Program-made: the position numbers and the translations under genes | Assembly (NCBI RefSeq): GCF_003144405.1 | Contig: NZ_PENW01000003.1 | Coordinates: forward strand, 41,349-105,348 | DNA from: Proteus cibi | Lineage (GTDB): Bacteria; Pseudomonadota; Gammaproteobacteria; Enterobacterales; Enterobacteriaceae | Length of the DNA stretch: 64,000 nucleotides | Direction: 5' to 3' | In this document: in pieces, positions 18,709 to 28,310 of the stretch | How the letters are laid out: every line of letters starts with the position of its first letter | How positions within the stretch are numbered: the stretch's first letter is position 1 | Notes under the pieces: model-generated | What the model saw: the letters and a program-made list of their open reading frames with translations, nothing else | What the model was told of the DNA's origin: nothing | Databases searched by the model: none

Positions 18709-19551
18709 ATGCTGAGCTATCGCCATAGTTTCCATGCTGGCAACCACGCCGATGTTTTAAAACATATTGTTCAAACACTCATCATTGAGTCTTTAAAAGA
18801 GAAAGAGAAACCTTTTCTTTATCTTGATACTCATGCTGGCGCTGGACGTTATCAATTAACCAATGCTCATGCGACTCGCACTGGCGAATATTTAGAAGGG
18901 ATCGCACGCTTATGGCAGCAAGAAGAAGTGCCTGAGCTTATTTTGCCTTACCTTGAAGCAGTTGGAGAATTAAATGCAAGTGGGGAACTGCGTTATTATC
19001 CAGGATCACCTCTATTAGCGGGTAAATTACTAAGAGAACAAGATTCTTTAGTGTTAACAGAATTACATCCAACGGATTTTCCTTTATTACGTACCGAATT
19101 TTCTCGTGATGAGCGAGTTCGAGTTTCTCGTGAAGATGGGTTTGGTCAATTAAAATCTAAGTTACCTCCACCAAGTCGTCGTGGATTCGCATTAATAGAT
19201 CCACCTTATGAACTTAAGCAAGACTATTCTGCGGTTGTTAAAGGTGTTGTTGATGGTCATAAGCGTTTTGCGACAGGAACTTATGCGATTTGGTATCCTG
19301 TAGTTCACCGTCAGCAAATCAAACGCATGCTAAAAGAGCTTGAAGCCACTGGGATCCGTAAGATTTTACAAATTGAATTGGCAGTAAAACCCGATAGTGA
19401 TCAACTCGGGATGACAGCATCAGGCATGATTGTGATTAATCCGCCTTGGAAATTAGAATCACAAATGAAATCGATACTCCCTTGGTTACATAAAACCTTA
19501 GTTCCTGAGGGGATTGGACATACATTAGTTGAGTGGGTTGTACCAGAATAA
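18709..19551 (+). CDS. rlmJ: 23S rRNA m6A2030 methyltransferase RlmJ
   Basis: SAM-dependent methyltransferase that modifies A2030 of 23S rRNA. The 280-residue product aligns end to end with E. coli RlmJ (YhiR). Visible motifs are the opening MLSYRHSFHAGNHADVLKH, the SAM-binding DTHAGAGRY and the catalytic DPPY motif (LIDPPYE). It lies directly upstream of gor, as in E. coli. Confidence 0.97.
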   Translation: MLSYRHSFHAGNHADVLKHIVQTLIIESLKEKEKPFLYLDTHAGAGRYQLTNAHATRTGEYLEGIARLWQQEEVPELILPYLEAVGELNASGELRYYPGSPLLAGKLLREQDSLVLTELHPTDFPLLRTEFSRDERVRVSREDGFGQLKSKLPPPSRRGFALIDPPYELKQDYSAVVKGVVDGHKRFATGTYAIWYPVVHRQQIKRMLKELEATGIRKILQIELAVKPDSDQLGMTASGMIVINPPWKLESQMKSILPWLHKTLVPEGIGHTLVEWVVPE

Positions 19552-19695
19552 GCATCTTTATTATTGTTTTTGCCTATTACTGTAAAAGCTAAAATCTGAC
19601 GTGCTATGTTTTAAACTTTGTCATAATAGACATCATGATATGAAAGACTTAGCCTGTGAGTTACCTATTTTTCTACAGATAAATGGATCAGAGAA

Positions 19696-21051
19696 ATGAC
19701 GAGCAAACATTACGATTACATCGCCATCGGTGGCGGTAGTGGCGGTATTGCATCAATTAATAGAGCAGCAATGTATGGTCAAAAATGCGCATTAATTGAA
19801 GCGAAAGCATTAGGTGGCACTTGTGTTAACGTGGGTTGTGTACCTAAAAAAGTGATGTGGCATGCAGCGCAAATTGCTGAAGCTATTCATCAATACGGCC
19901 CTGATTATGGTTTTGATACCACCGTGAACCGTTTTGATTGGGATACGCTGATCAGCAGCCGTTCTGCTTATATTGATCGTATTCATCAATCTTATGACCG
20001 TGTCTTAGGTAATAACAAAGTTGATGTTATCCAAGGGTTTGCTCGTTTTGTTGATGCCAATACTATTGAAGTTAATGGTGAAAAGATCACGGCTGATAAT
20101 ATTCTGATTGCAACAGGGGGGCGTCCTGTTCAACCTAATATTCCAGGTGCTGAGTATGGTATTAATTCTGATGGTTTCTTTGAATTAAAAGCTTTACCAA
20201 AACGCGTTGCTGTTGTTGGCGCCGGTTATATCGCGGTTGAACTTGCTGGTGTGTTAAATGCTTTAGGTAGTGAAACACATCTATTTGTACGTAAACATGC
20301 ACCACTGCGTAATTTTGACCCATTAATCGTTGAAACACTGTTAGAAGTGATGGAAACAGAAGGGCCTAAGTTACATACACATGCTATTCCTAAAGCGGTG
20401 ATTAAGAATGCAGATGGAAGTTTAACGCTACAACTGGAAAACGGCACAGAACAGACAGTTGATACATTAATCTGGGCAATTGGTCGTGAGCCAGCAACAG
20501 ATAACCTGAATCTGGCGGCAACGGGTGTGGAGTTAAATGAAAAAGGCTATATTAACGTCGATAAATTCCAAAATACCAATGTAAAAGGAATTTATGCGGT
20601 GGGCGATAATACAGGGGCAGTGGAATTAACGCCTGTTGCTGTTGCCGCAGGGCGTCGTTTATCAGAACGTTTATTTAACAACAAACCTAACGAACACTTA
20701 GACTATTCAAATATCCCAACGGTTGTATTTAGCCATCCTGCTATTGGTACTGTTGGCTTAACAGAGCCTCAAGCCGTTGAGCAATACGGTGCAGATCAAG
20801 TCAAAGTGTACAAATCATCTTTCACCGCAATGTATAGTGCTGTGACTCGTCATCGTCAACCGTGTCGTATGAAGTTAGTTTGTGTTGGTGCAGACGAAAA
20901 AATTGTTGGTATTCATGGTATTGGTTTTGGTATGGATGAAATGCTACAAGGTTTTGCGGTGGCACTGAAAATGGGTGCAACGAAAAAAGACTTTGATGAT
21001 ACTGTGGCAATCCACCCAACAGCAGCAGAAGAATTTGTGACGATGAGATAA
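19696..21051 (+). CDS. gor: Glutathione-disulfide reductase
   Basis: NADPH-dependent flavoenzyme that keeps glutathione reduced in the cytoplasm. The 451 residues match E. coli Gor (450). Visible are the FAD site GGGSGG near residue 12, the redox-active disulfide in [13 protein letters not shown] (near 42-47), an NADPH-binding [11 protein letters not shown] segment, and the C-terminal HPTAAEE that supplies the catalytic His-Glu pair of the dimer. It follows rlmJ and ends at a hairpin terminator. Confidence 0.98.
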   Translation: MTSKHYDYIAIGGGSGGIASINRAAMYGQKCALIEAKALGGTCVNVGCVPKKVMWHAAQIAEAIHQYGPDYGFDTTVNRFDWDTLISSRSAYIDRIHQSYDRVLGNNKVDVIQGFARFVDANTIEVNGEKITADNILIATGGRPVQPNIPGAEYGINSDGFFELKALPKRVAVVGAGYIAVELAGVLNALGSETHLFVRKHAPLRNFDPLIVETLLEVMETEGPKLHTHAIPKAVIKNADGSLTLQLENGTEQTVDTLIWAIGREPATDNLNLAATGVELNEKGYINVDKFQNTNVKGIYAVGDNTGAVELTPVAVAAGRRLSERLFNNKPNEHLDYSNIPTVVFSHPAIGTVGLTEPQAVEQYGADQVKVYKSSFTAMYSAVTRHRQPCRMKLVCVGADEKIVGIHGIGFGMDEMLQGFAVALKMGATKKDFDDTVAIHPTAAEEFVTMR

Positions 21052-21096
21052 GCCATTTCTATTTATAGAGCTTAAGCTTATTTTTATTATTACGTG

Positions 21097-21126
21097 AAAA
21101 GCTAGAGTTAACCCTCTGGCTTTTTT
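21097..21126 (+). terminator. Terminator of gor
   Basis: AAAAGCTAGAG and CTCTGGCTTTT form an 11-bp stem with one G-T pair and loop TTAACC, followed by further T. Confidence 0.85.
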
Positions 21127-21672
21127 ATTGAAAATTTGTACTGACTTGGGTTTTATTTTGCACTCAAATATCCTCTTTTCTAGGCTTTTTCCCAAAAGCA
21201 CATTCTTCTATTTACTGACCAACAAACCAGTTATTAAGTGAGATGACTTGTTTTGTAAAAATAAGGTTATTACATAGCCAAGATCATCTTTTTATTTTAT
21301 GCAATTGTGCGATAGGTTTTGCTTGTTTTGTAAACAATATTTTACAGTTCCTCCTTGTTGTTTGTATCAATATGTTAATTATTTAAACAATTACTTTTTC
21401 TGTTAAAAATTTCTTTCTTTCTTATTATTTCATTATTTATCAACGAATAATGAATGAGCTTCTGCTATTGCTAATTCATTAAATGATGGGTTTCTATGAA
21501 AAAAAACGGTTAAAGTAACCATATTGTATCTATGGATATTGTTATTCTAAGAAACGGTTAACAAATAATTATAATTATTAACAATATAATGAACTATGGT
21601 ATTATTCAGTTTTAAAGAAATAAATGAATAACATTATAAATATAAATGGTAAATCCATTACTGAGGTAGAAG
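21127..21672. other. Gene-free regulatory region upstream of the amino acid deaminase
   Basis: About 545 bp, very AT-rich, with no supportable gene. Direct repeats AAACGGTTAA occur at 21504-21513 and 21552-21561. A perfect 16-bp palindrome lies at 21564-21579 just before a TATAAT at 21585-21590. These are candidate control sites for the next gene. Confidence 0.55.
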
Positions 21673-23094
21673 ATGAAAATTTCAAGGAGAAAGCTGCTTT
21701 TAGGTGTTGGTGCTGCAGGCGTTTTAGCTGGTGGTGCCGCGTTAGTTCCAATGGTTCGCCGGGATGGTAAATTCGTTGAAGCTAAATCTAGAGCATCATT
21801 TGTCGAAGGTACAGAAGGTGCGCTGCCTAAAGAGTCTGATGCAGTGATTATTGGTGGTGGTATCCAAGGTATCATGACCGCTATCAACCTTGCAGAACGT
21901 GGCATGAGTGTCACTATTTTAGAAAAAGGCGAGATTGGTGGTGAACAATCAGGCCGAGCATACAGCCAAATTATTAGTTATCAAACATCACCAGAAATTT
22001 TCCCATTACACCATTACGGGAAAATCTTATGGCGTGGAATGAACGAGAAAATTGGTGCTGATACCAGTTATCGCACACAAGGTCGTGTAGAAGCTCTTGC
22101 TGATGAAAAAGCATTTGATAAAGCTCAAGCGTGGATCAAAACAGCAAAAGAAACTGCGGGATTCGATACACCATTAAATACTCGCATCATTAAAGGTGAA
22201 GAGTTATCAAACCGTCTTGTTGGTGCTCAAACACCATGGACTGTTGCCGCTTTTGAAGAAGATTCAGGTTCTGTTGATCCAGAAACAGGAACACCTGCAT
22301 TAGCGCGCTACGCTAAACAAATTGGCGTGAAAATTTATACCAATTGTGCGGTAAGAGGCATTGAAACTGCGGGTGGTAAAATTTCTGATGTTGTAACAGA
22401 AAAAGGCGCAATTAGAACATCTCATGTTGTTCTTGCGGGGGGGATTTGGTCACGTTTATTTATGGGTAACATGGGTATTGATATTCCAACCCTGAATGTT
22501 TACTTATCACAACAACGTGTATCAGGTGTTCCTGGCGCACCTCGTGGTAACGTGCATTTACCGAATGGTATCCACTTCCGTGAACAAGCTGATGGTACTT
22601 ATGCTGTCGCACCGCGTATTTTCACCAGTTCGATTGTGAAAGATAGCTTCTTATTAGGACCTAAGTTCATGCACCTATTAGGAGGTGGTGAGCTACCATT
22701 AGAATTCTCTATCGGTGAAGACTTGTTTAATTCATTCAAGATACCAACATCTTGGAAATTAGATGAAAAAACACCGTTTGAGCAATACCGCATTGCAACA
22801 GCAACACAAAATACTGAGCACTTAGATGCTGTATTCCAAAGAATGAAAGCTGAATTCCCAGTATTTGAAAAATCACAAGTTGTTGAACGTTGGGGGGCAG
22901 TAGTTAGCCCAACATTTGATGAATTACCTATTATTTCTGAAGTCAAAGAATACCCAGGTCTAGTTATTAATACGGCTACTGTATGGGGTATGACTGAAGG
23001 CCCAGCAGCAGGTGAAGTCACTGCTGATATCGTAACGGGCAAAAAACCAGTTATTGATCCAACACCATTTAGTATGGATCGCTTTAAGAAGTAA
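21673..23094 (+). CDS. lad: Membrane-associated L-amino acid deaminase
   Basis: Flavoenzyme that oxidises L-amino acids to imino acids, which become 2-oxo acids and ammonia. Electrons go to the respiratory chain and no peroxide is made. It is the basis of the phenylalanine-deaminase test of Proteeae. The 473-residue protein has a twin-arginine start SRRKLLL with a hydrophobic stretch (about 8-27) that serves as export signal or membrane anchor, and an FAD dinucleotide fold GGGIQG (61-66). The sequence closely resembles the Proteus LAAD group that prefers aliphatic and aromatic amino acids. An exported RidA-like gene follows after 45 bp. Confidence 0.95.
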   Translation: MKISRRKLLLGVGAAGVLAGGAALVPMVRRDGKFVEAKSRASFVEGTEGALPKESDAVIIGGGIQGIMTAINLAERGMSVTILEKGEIGGEQSGRAYSQIISYQTSPEIFPLHHYGKILWRGMNEKIGADTSYRTQGRVEALADEKAFDKAQAWIKTAKETAGFDTPLNTRIIKGEELSNRLVGAQTPWTVAAFEEDSGSVDPETGTPALARYAKQIGVKIYTNCAVRGIETAGGKISDVVTEKGAIRTSHVVLAGGIWSRLFMGNMGIDIPTLNVYLSQQRVSGVPGAPRGNVHLPNGIHFREQADGTYAVAPRIFTSSIVKDSFLLGPKFMHLLGGGELPLEFSIGEDLFNSFKIPTSWKLDEKTPFEQYRIATATQNTEHLDAVFQRMKAEFPVFEKSQVVERWGAVVSPTFDELPIISEVKEYPGLVINTATVWGMTEGPAAGEVTADIVTGKKPVIDPTPFSMDRFKK

Positions 23095-23139
23095 ATAACC
23101 CCTTGTTTTACTGTAAATTAAACATGTTAAGGAGTTTTC

Positions 23140-23634
23140 ATGCGTTATAAAAGTTTACTTGTTGCCCTGCCTTTTATCTTTGGTGTAGCAAGCGCGAATG
23201 CGGAGGGTGTTGTGCACCATAAATTAAACGGTATGCCTATTTCTGAATCTGTTGAAGTGAGTGCAGCTAATAACCTCGTATTCTTAAGCGGTAAAGTACC
23301 GGCTAAGAAATCAGCAGATGCACCAGAAGGCGTATTAGCGTCTTATGGTAACACTGAAGAACAAACTATCAGTGTATTAGAACAAATCAAAACGCACTTA
23401 AATGAACTTGGCCTAGACATGAAAGACGTTGTTAAAATGCAAGTCTTCCTAGTTGGTGGTGAAGAAACTAAGGGTGAGATGGACTTTAAAGGCTTTATGG
23501 ATGGTTATTCTAAGTACTTTGATGCTTCGAAAACTGACCAACTGCCAGCACGCTCAACTTTCCAAATCGCTAAACTGGCAAATCCAGCATGGCGTGTAGA
23601 AATTGAAGTTATCGCTGTTCGTCCTGCAAAATAA
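23140..23634 (+). CDS. Exported RidA/YjgF-family protein
   Basis: RidA proteins hydrolyse reactive 2-imino acids to 2-oxo acids. Most are cytoplasmic. This 164-residue member has a clear signal peptide (cleavage near ANA, residue 21), so it should act in the periplasm. The substrate-binding Arg is conserved (Arg138 in LPARSTFQ) as is the Glu of the IEIE-like strand (Glu154), so activity is plausible. It lies 45 bp behind the amino acid deaminase with AAGGAG before its start and a shared terminator after it, indicating one operon. Export and coupling to the deaminase are inferences from sequence and position. Confidence 0.88.
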   Translation: MRYKSLLVALPFIFGVASANAEGVVHHKLNGMPISESVEVSAANNLVFLSGKVPAKKSADAPEGVLASYGNTEEQTISVLEQIKTHLNELGLDMKDVVKMQVFLVGGEETKGEMDFKGFMDGYSKYFDASKTDQLPARSTFQIAKLANPAWRVEIEVIAVRPAK

Positions 23635-23678
23635 GAACGATCGCGTTTACTCAATTTCGACGTAAAACATAATTGAAT

Positions 23679-23717
23679 AAAACGCCAAAGAGGGACAACT
23701 TTCTTTGGCGTTTTTTA
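23679..23717 (+). terminator. Terminator of the deaminase-RidA operon
   Basis: AAAACGCCAAAGA (23679-23691) pairs with TCTTTGGCGTTTT (23702-23714) and is followed by T residues. Confidence 0.9.
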
Positions 23718-23778
23718 TGATATCAACACATTATGGCAATGTTTCAACACCAAACTGTGATAAGAATTGAATCAACAA

Positions 23779-24759
23779 TTAACTACTTTCACCTTGGATA
23801 AATCGCACCGGAATAACAGAGACATTATCTGTTATTTCTTTATTCTCAATTAATGCACTAATCACTTCTACACTTTTTTCAGCTAGTTTTTCAAAAGGCT
23901 GTTCAATACAAGTTAATTGGCGCAGTGTTTGGCTTAACCACGGGCTGCCATCGTAAGCAACAATTTTTAATTGTTCAGGAATGGCAATATTTCGCCTTGT
24001 TGCTTCATTAAATAATGCCATCGCGGGAATATCAGCAGCAAAAATAGCATCGATATCTGAATGCAAAGAAAGTGTTTTTGTTGCAAAGGAGTGGAAATAG
24101 TCTTTCTCTTCTTTTTTCCAATTTACTTTGCAAGGAATAGGTTTAATACCTGCCTGAATAAGTGTTTCTTTAAAAGCCAAACAGCTTTGATATGAAGGGG
24201 TGGATGATAAATAACTTGAATTATCTTCAATATAGAGGATTTTTTGGCAGCCCTTTTGAATAAGGTGTTCTGCTGCTAATCGACCACCAGTATGGTGATC
24301 GGAACAAACTAATGGAATATCACGAAGATGACGATCTAGCGTTACCACGGGTCTTTGAATATGCTGATATTCACTATCATTCAATAACAGATATTCTGCA
24401 ATAATACCGTCGATCTGACCGCGTTTAAGCATATCAAAAAATATACGTTCACGTACTTTGCTATTTTGGGTTGCACATAACATCATGCTATAGCCGTTTT
24501 CAGCGAGTTTATTTTCAATAAAACGTGTCACTGTCGCAAAATAAGGGTATTCAAGGCTATTAATAATGACACCAACAACAGCACTTTTTTGTTGATATAA
24601 ATTTCTTAGCCAAGTATCTGGAATATAATCTAATTCCTCTACCGCTTTTTTTATTTTTTCTCGCGCAGCTTGAGACACATAACCACTGTTATTTAATGCT
24701 CTAGAAACAGTGCTTGCTGCGACATTGGCTTTTTTTGCGACATCACGGATCCCGGCCAT
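23779..24759 (-). CDS. LacI-family transcriptional regulator
   Basis: Sugar-responsive DNA-binding protein of 326 aa. The N-terminal helix-turn-helix GIRDVAKKANVAASTVSRALN is followed by the hinge helix region and a periplasmic-binding-protein-like effector domain (from about 60). It is divergent from the GH13 gene, and a perfect palindrome lies between them, so it probably represses that gene. Start: ATG at 24759 gives the usual N-terminus although its spacing from AAAGGAG is long; a TTG eight codons upstream (24783) is an alternative. The effector sugar is unknown. Confidence 0.9.
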   Translation of the reverse strand: MAGIRDVAKKANVAASTVSRALNNSGYVSQAAREKIKKAVEELDYIPDTWLRNLYQQKSAVVGVIINSLEYPYFATVTRFIENKLAENGYSMMLCATQNSKVRERIFFDMLKRGQIDGIIAEYLLLNDSEYQHIQRPVVTLDRHLRDIPLVCSDHHTGGRLAAEHLIQKGCQKILYIEDNSSYLSSTPSYQSCLAFKETLIQAGIKPIPCKVNWKKEEKDYFHSFATKTLSLHSDIDAIFAADIPAMALFNEATRRNIAIPEQLKIVAYDGSPWLSQTLRQLTCIEQPFEKLAEKSVEVISALIENKEITDNVSVIPVRFIQGESS

Positions 24760-24931
24760 TGAATATGCTGTTGCTCCTTTCAATTAGTTGATGACCTAAT
24801 ATATCTTAATATGATTATGACAAACCCATCTTTATTGAGGTAATTGTGTTTTTTTAGTATGAGCTATTTCACATTTTAGTATGTTAATTACCTTGCTCTC
24901 TCTTTTAGTGCTTATAGTATCTTATATTAAC

Positions 24932-24948
24932 TATGGAACAGTTCCATA
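24932..24948. promoter_or_regulatory. Palindromic operator between the LacI-type and GH13 genes
   Basis: TATGGAAC-A-GTTCCATA is a perfect 17-bp inverted repeat 27 bp before the GH13 start codon. Size and symmetry fit a LacI-family operator placed to block transcription of the glucosidase. Confidence 0.7.
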
Positions 24949-24975
24949 AATACTAATTACCTTGGTGAGGTGAAT

Positions 24976-26634
24976 ATGTCTAATACTTGGTGGAAAGAAG
25001 CCGTGGTTTATCAAATTTATCCCAAGAGTTATTATGATAGTAACGGAGATGGTATTGGGGATTTAGCTGGGATCACAGAGAAATTAGATTATATTCAGTC
25101 ACTCGGTACCAACGTTATTTGGTTATGTCCTATTTTTAAATCGCCAATGAAAGACAATGGTTATGATATTGCAGATTATTCTGTTGTCGATCCTATCTTT
25201 GGCGATAATAACGAGTTAGATAAACTTATTAGCGAAGCTAAAAAACGTGATATAAAAATTCTATTAGATTTAGTATTAAATCATTCTTCTAATGAACATC
25301 CATGGTTTAAAGCTGCAATTGAAGATCCTAATAGCCCATATAACGATTATTATATTTTTAAACAATGGGATAAGCCGACTCCCCCTAATAATTTGCGCAC
25401 TTATTTTGATTGCTCTGTTTGGAGTCGCGTTGGAAAAACTAATCGTTGGTATTTCAATTCCTTTGGCCCTGAACAGCCGGACTTAAATTGGGAAAACCCG
25501 CAATTACGTAAAGACATTATCGATATGATAAATGTCTGGATCAAAAAAGGTGTTGCAGGATTTCGCATTGATGCGATTGGTAATTTAAAAAAATCTCCTG
25601 AAGCCTTATCAGAATATCAATTTGAACCTGATAAAGATGATGGTTCTGCATCTTTAGTACCTTGGGTTTTAAATCAACCGGGTATTGATAAGTTTTTAAC
25701 AGAATTAGTTGAGAATACTTTTAAGCCTGCAAATAGCATGACAGTTGCAGAAATTGATGTACCGGAAAAAGATTTACGTGCTTATGTTGGTGAGAATGGG
25801 TATTTCTCTATGGTATTTGATTTTAGTATCGCGGACTTAGATATTCGCAATGAAAAGCCATTCACCATTAATCCAATCACAGGCGAAAGATTAAAACCTG
25901 TATTTATTAAAAGCCAACTAGATACTCAACGAGTAGGTTGGGGAGCACCTTATTTAGAAAATCATGATCAACCTCGTTCATTAAATAAATTTCTCCCTAA
26001 GGGAGGCATTAATCTTATTAGTGCCAAAATGTTAGCAACATTTTTATTAACTCAACGAGGAACGCCTTTTATTTATCAAGGGCAAGAAATCGGTATGACA
26101 AATTGCCCTATGACATTAGCGGAACATGATGATTTACATGTTTTTAAATTGTATGAATGGGGTAATAAATTAGGTTATAGCGATAAGCAAATCATTGAAT
26201 ATTTTAATGACCGTAGCCGTGATAATTCAAGAACACCATTCCAATGGAATAGTGAAATAAATGGTGGTTTTAGTACGGGTAAACCATGGTTAAAAGTTAA
26301 CCCTAACTATGTTGATATTAACGCACAGAAAGAAACGCAAGATAAGCACTCTCTTTTTTCTTATTACCAACAATTAATTGCATTAAGACGTCATTCAGAG
26401 ATCAGTGATATTTTGATTTATGGTGAGTTTTTACCATTAGATCCACCAGCAAATGTGATTGCTTTTAAGCGTACTTATGAAGATAACTCAATCAATATTT
26501 ACTGTAATTTTAGTGATGAAGAAAAAGCGCTAACCATTAAAGCGAAAGACATTTATTTGCATAACAGCCCAATAGTGGAAAATGCACAAGGCGACCTTAT
26601 CCTTCAGCCTTATCAAGCTATTATTTTTGCTTAA
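24976..26634 (+). CDS. GH13 alpha-glucosidase
   Basis: Retaining alpha-glucosidase of the oligo-1,6-glucosidase/trehalulose-type subfamilies, 552 aa. The TIM-barrel catalytic triad is visible as nucleophile Asp199 (GFRIDA), acid/base Glu259 (TVAEID) and stabiliser Asp331 (ENHDQPR). The N-terminal calcium-loop-like DSNGDGIGDL is present. It has no signal peptide, so it acts on a sugar or phosphosugar already inside the cell. The residue after the nucleophile is Ala, not the Val or Thr common in characterised 1,6- and 1,4-enzymes, so I do not assign a linkage. TGAGGTG precedes the ATG at 24976. No transporter gene is adjacent. Confidence 0.88.
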   Translation: MSNTWWKEAVVYQIYPKSYYDSNGDGIGDLAGITEKLDYIQSLGTNVIWLCPIFKSPMKDNGYDIADYSVVDPIFGDNNELDKLISEAKKRDIKILLDLVLNHSSNEHPWFKAAIEDPNSPYNDYYIFKQWDKPTPPNNLRTYFDCSVWSRVGKTNRWYFNSFGPEQPDLNWENPQLRKDIIDMINVWIKKGVAGFRIDAIGNLKKSPEALSEYQFEPDKDDGSASLVPWVLNQPGIDKFLTELVENTFKPANSMTVAEIDVPEKDLRAYVGENGYFSMVFDFSIADLDIRNEKPFTINPITGERLKPVFIKSQLDTQRVGWGAPYLENHDQPRSLNKFLPKGGINLISAKMLATFLLTQRGTPFIYQGQEIGMTNCPMTLAEHDDLHVFKLYEWGNKLGYSDKQIIEYFNDRSRDNSRTPFQWNSEINGGFSTGKPWLKVNPNYVDINAQKETQDKHSLFSYYQQLIALRRHSEISDILIYGEFLPLDPPANVIAFKRTYEDNSINIYCNFSDEEKALTIKAKDIYLHNSPIVENAQGDLILQPYQAIIFA

Positions 26635-26650
26635 CGTCCTCTATTTGATT

Positions 26651-26686
26651 GAGAATAAAGCGCCTTTATAGGGCGCTTTATTCTTT
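26651..26686. terminator. Bidirectional terminator between the GH13 gene and mobB
   Basis: GAATAAAGCGCC and GGCGCTTTATTC form a long stem in a convergent interval, with T-rich sequence on the plus side. Confidence 0.85.
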
Positions 26687-26693
26687 GCGACTT

Positions 26694-27212
26694 TTATTTC
26701 GTCTGTTTCAGCCAATCTGCAATAAATTCTGCAATAGCCTCGGGTGCGTTAATATCTAGTAGTGGAAAATCCACACTTAAATCACAATCGCTGGCGACGG
26801 CAATAACATGCTCATCAAGTAAATCATTAAAATCACGCTCGTTGATATGGCGATAAAGTGCAATTTTAGGAATAGTTTCGCCTTTAAATCCTTCGACTAA
26901 GATTAAATCTAGCTTACTTGCATCAAAACGAGATGCGAGGTAATACAAATCTAATTCTGGTTGTTCTGGCGTCTCTGTCATTAATGCCCAACGTTGTTGG
27001 CTTGCGACTAATGTCTGATCGGCACCTGCTTTTCTTAGCTCGTAGCTATCTTTTCCAGGTTTATCCACATCCATATCATGATGAGTGTGTTTGATCATGC
27101 CTACACGAATTTCTCTTTTGCGTAATTGTGGAATAAGTTGTTTTAGTAGTGTTGTTTTACCGGTTCCACTCCATGCCGTGATCCCTAAAAGGGGTAGATC
27201 AACTTGTGCCAT
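26694..27212 (-). CDS. mobB: Molybdopterin-guanine dinucleotide biosynthesis adaptor MobB
   Basis: GTP-binding accessory protein for formation of the bis-MGD cofactor, 172 aa. The P-loop is WSGTGKTT (14-21). Other conserved segments are KHTHHDMDVDKPGKDSYELRKAGA and LVEGFK. It is encoded 8 bp downstream of mobA on the same strand, so the two form an operon. E. coli shows that MobB is dispensable but enhances MobA. Confidence 0.95.
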   Translation of the reverse strand: MAQVDLPLLGITAWSGTGKTTLLKQLIPQLRKREIRVGMIKHTHHDMDVDKPGKDSYELRKAGADQTLVASQQRWALMTETPEQPELDLYYLASRFDASKLDLILVEGFKGETIPKIALYRHINERDFNDLLDEHVIAVASDCDLSVDFPLLDINAPEAIAEFIADWLKQTK

Positions 27213-27220
27213 TTTTATTC

Positions 27221-27805
27221 CTATTTTTTTAATTTGTTGGCTTTTTCAATATCGTCAGCGGTATTTAAATTAATAAAAGCACTCGCTTGATCCGCGAATA
27301 AAACCGGATGTGCATTTATCTGCTTCATAAACAACATTAATTTTCGATCACCTTGTGCTAAATAAGCTTCTAGCATAGGAATAACACGACGATTTAGCAG
27401 TGCTAAGGTAGGATGTTCTCTTTCACCATCATTAACATAAACGGCTAATGCTTCACCTCTTTGCTCATAGAGTTTTTCAACTAAATTAAGAGGAAAATAG
27501 GGGACATCGCAAGGTACAAAGGCAACCCAAGGTGTTGAAGCTTGTTTTAATAACGTGAGCATACCCGCTAAAGGCCCTGAGAATCCTTCTATTTCATCTG
27601 TAATAACAGGATATTGGCTTTGGCGATATTGCTCTAAATTTCGGTTAGCACTAATCAGTATATTATCCACTTGAGGTGCTAGTTTTTGGGCAATATGCTG
27701 GTATAAAGGCTGTCCATGTAGAATTTGAAGCCCTTTATCAGCCCCCCCCATTCGTGTTGCTTGGCCACCCGCAAGTATACCACCTGTAATATTCTTCATT
27801 TTCAT
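27221..27805 (-). CDS. mobA: Molybdenum cofactor guanylyltransferase MobA
   Basis: Transfers GMP from GTP to molybdopterin to make MGD for the DMSO-reductase-family enzymes. The nucleotide-binding signature LAGGQATRMGGADKGL lies near residue 10, followed by the GPLAGM loop and PCDVPY acidic motif. The product is about 194 aa, as in E. coli. The start is uncertain: ATG at 27805 or 27799 and TTG at 27811 are all possible and none has a good ribosome site. A run of eight C on the plus strand lies in the MGGADK codons and could be slippage-prone. Confidence 0.94.
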   Translation of the reverse strand: MKMKNITGGILAGGQATRMGGADKGLQILHGQPLYQHIAQKLAPQVDNILISANRNLEQYRQSQYPVITDEIEGFSGPLAGMLTLLKQASTPWVAFVPCDVPYFPLNLVEKLYEQRGEALAVYVNDGEREHPTLALLNRRVIPMLEAYLAQGDRKLMLFMKQINAHPVLFADQASAFINLNTADDIEKANKLKK

Positions 27806-28026
27806 ATTCAATATTTGTGAATAAATTGGCTAAAATTTCCGAACGATTTTTATCAAATAAAGACGATATACTAAGTAAGAAGTATCGACTTAATGAGATT
27901 TCATGTAAAGCGACAGCAATTTTTATCAAAAAAGCGTAATCTTTACGCATATTGACAGAGGTTTCCTTTTTCTATCAGATAATAATTGGTACTTTGTTGT
28001 TGTAATTAATAATAAGGATTTTTTGT

Positions 28027-28296
28027 ATGAAATGTCACCGTCTTAATGAAGTTATGGAATTATTGCACCCAGTTTGGGAAGAAAATTCTGATTTAAACTT
28101 AATTCAATTATTGCAGAAACTGGCTGATGAAGCGGGTTTTAAAGGTCAATTATCTGATCTGACTGATGATATTTTGATTTACCATCTGAAAATGCGCGGT
28201 TCAGCACCGACAGATGTGATACCAGGACTGAAAAAAGATTACGAAGAAGATTTTAAAACTGCGATTTTACGAGCTCGTGGCGTGATTAAAGATTAA
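28027..28296 (+). CDS. yihD: YihD family protein (DUF1040)
   Basis: An 89-residue soluble protein matching E. coli YihD almost throughout, for example [17 protein letters not shown] and [20 protein letters not shown]. Function unknown. It lies 14 bp upstream of srkA and divergent from mobA, the same order as in E. coli. AAGGA precedes the ATG. Confidence 0.93.
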   Translation: MKCHRLNEVMELLHPVWEENSDLNLIQLLQKLADEAGFKGQLSDLTDDILIYHLKMRGSAPTDVIPGLKKDYEEDFKTAILRARGVIKD

Positions 28297-28310
28297 ATTC
28301 AGGATAGAAA

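Noticed and set aside
22599..23042. 147-codon antisense frame inside the deaminase gene
   Set aside because: Opposite a clear flavoenzyme gene; no independent signal.
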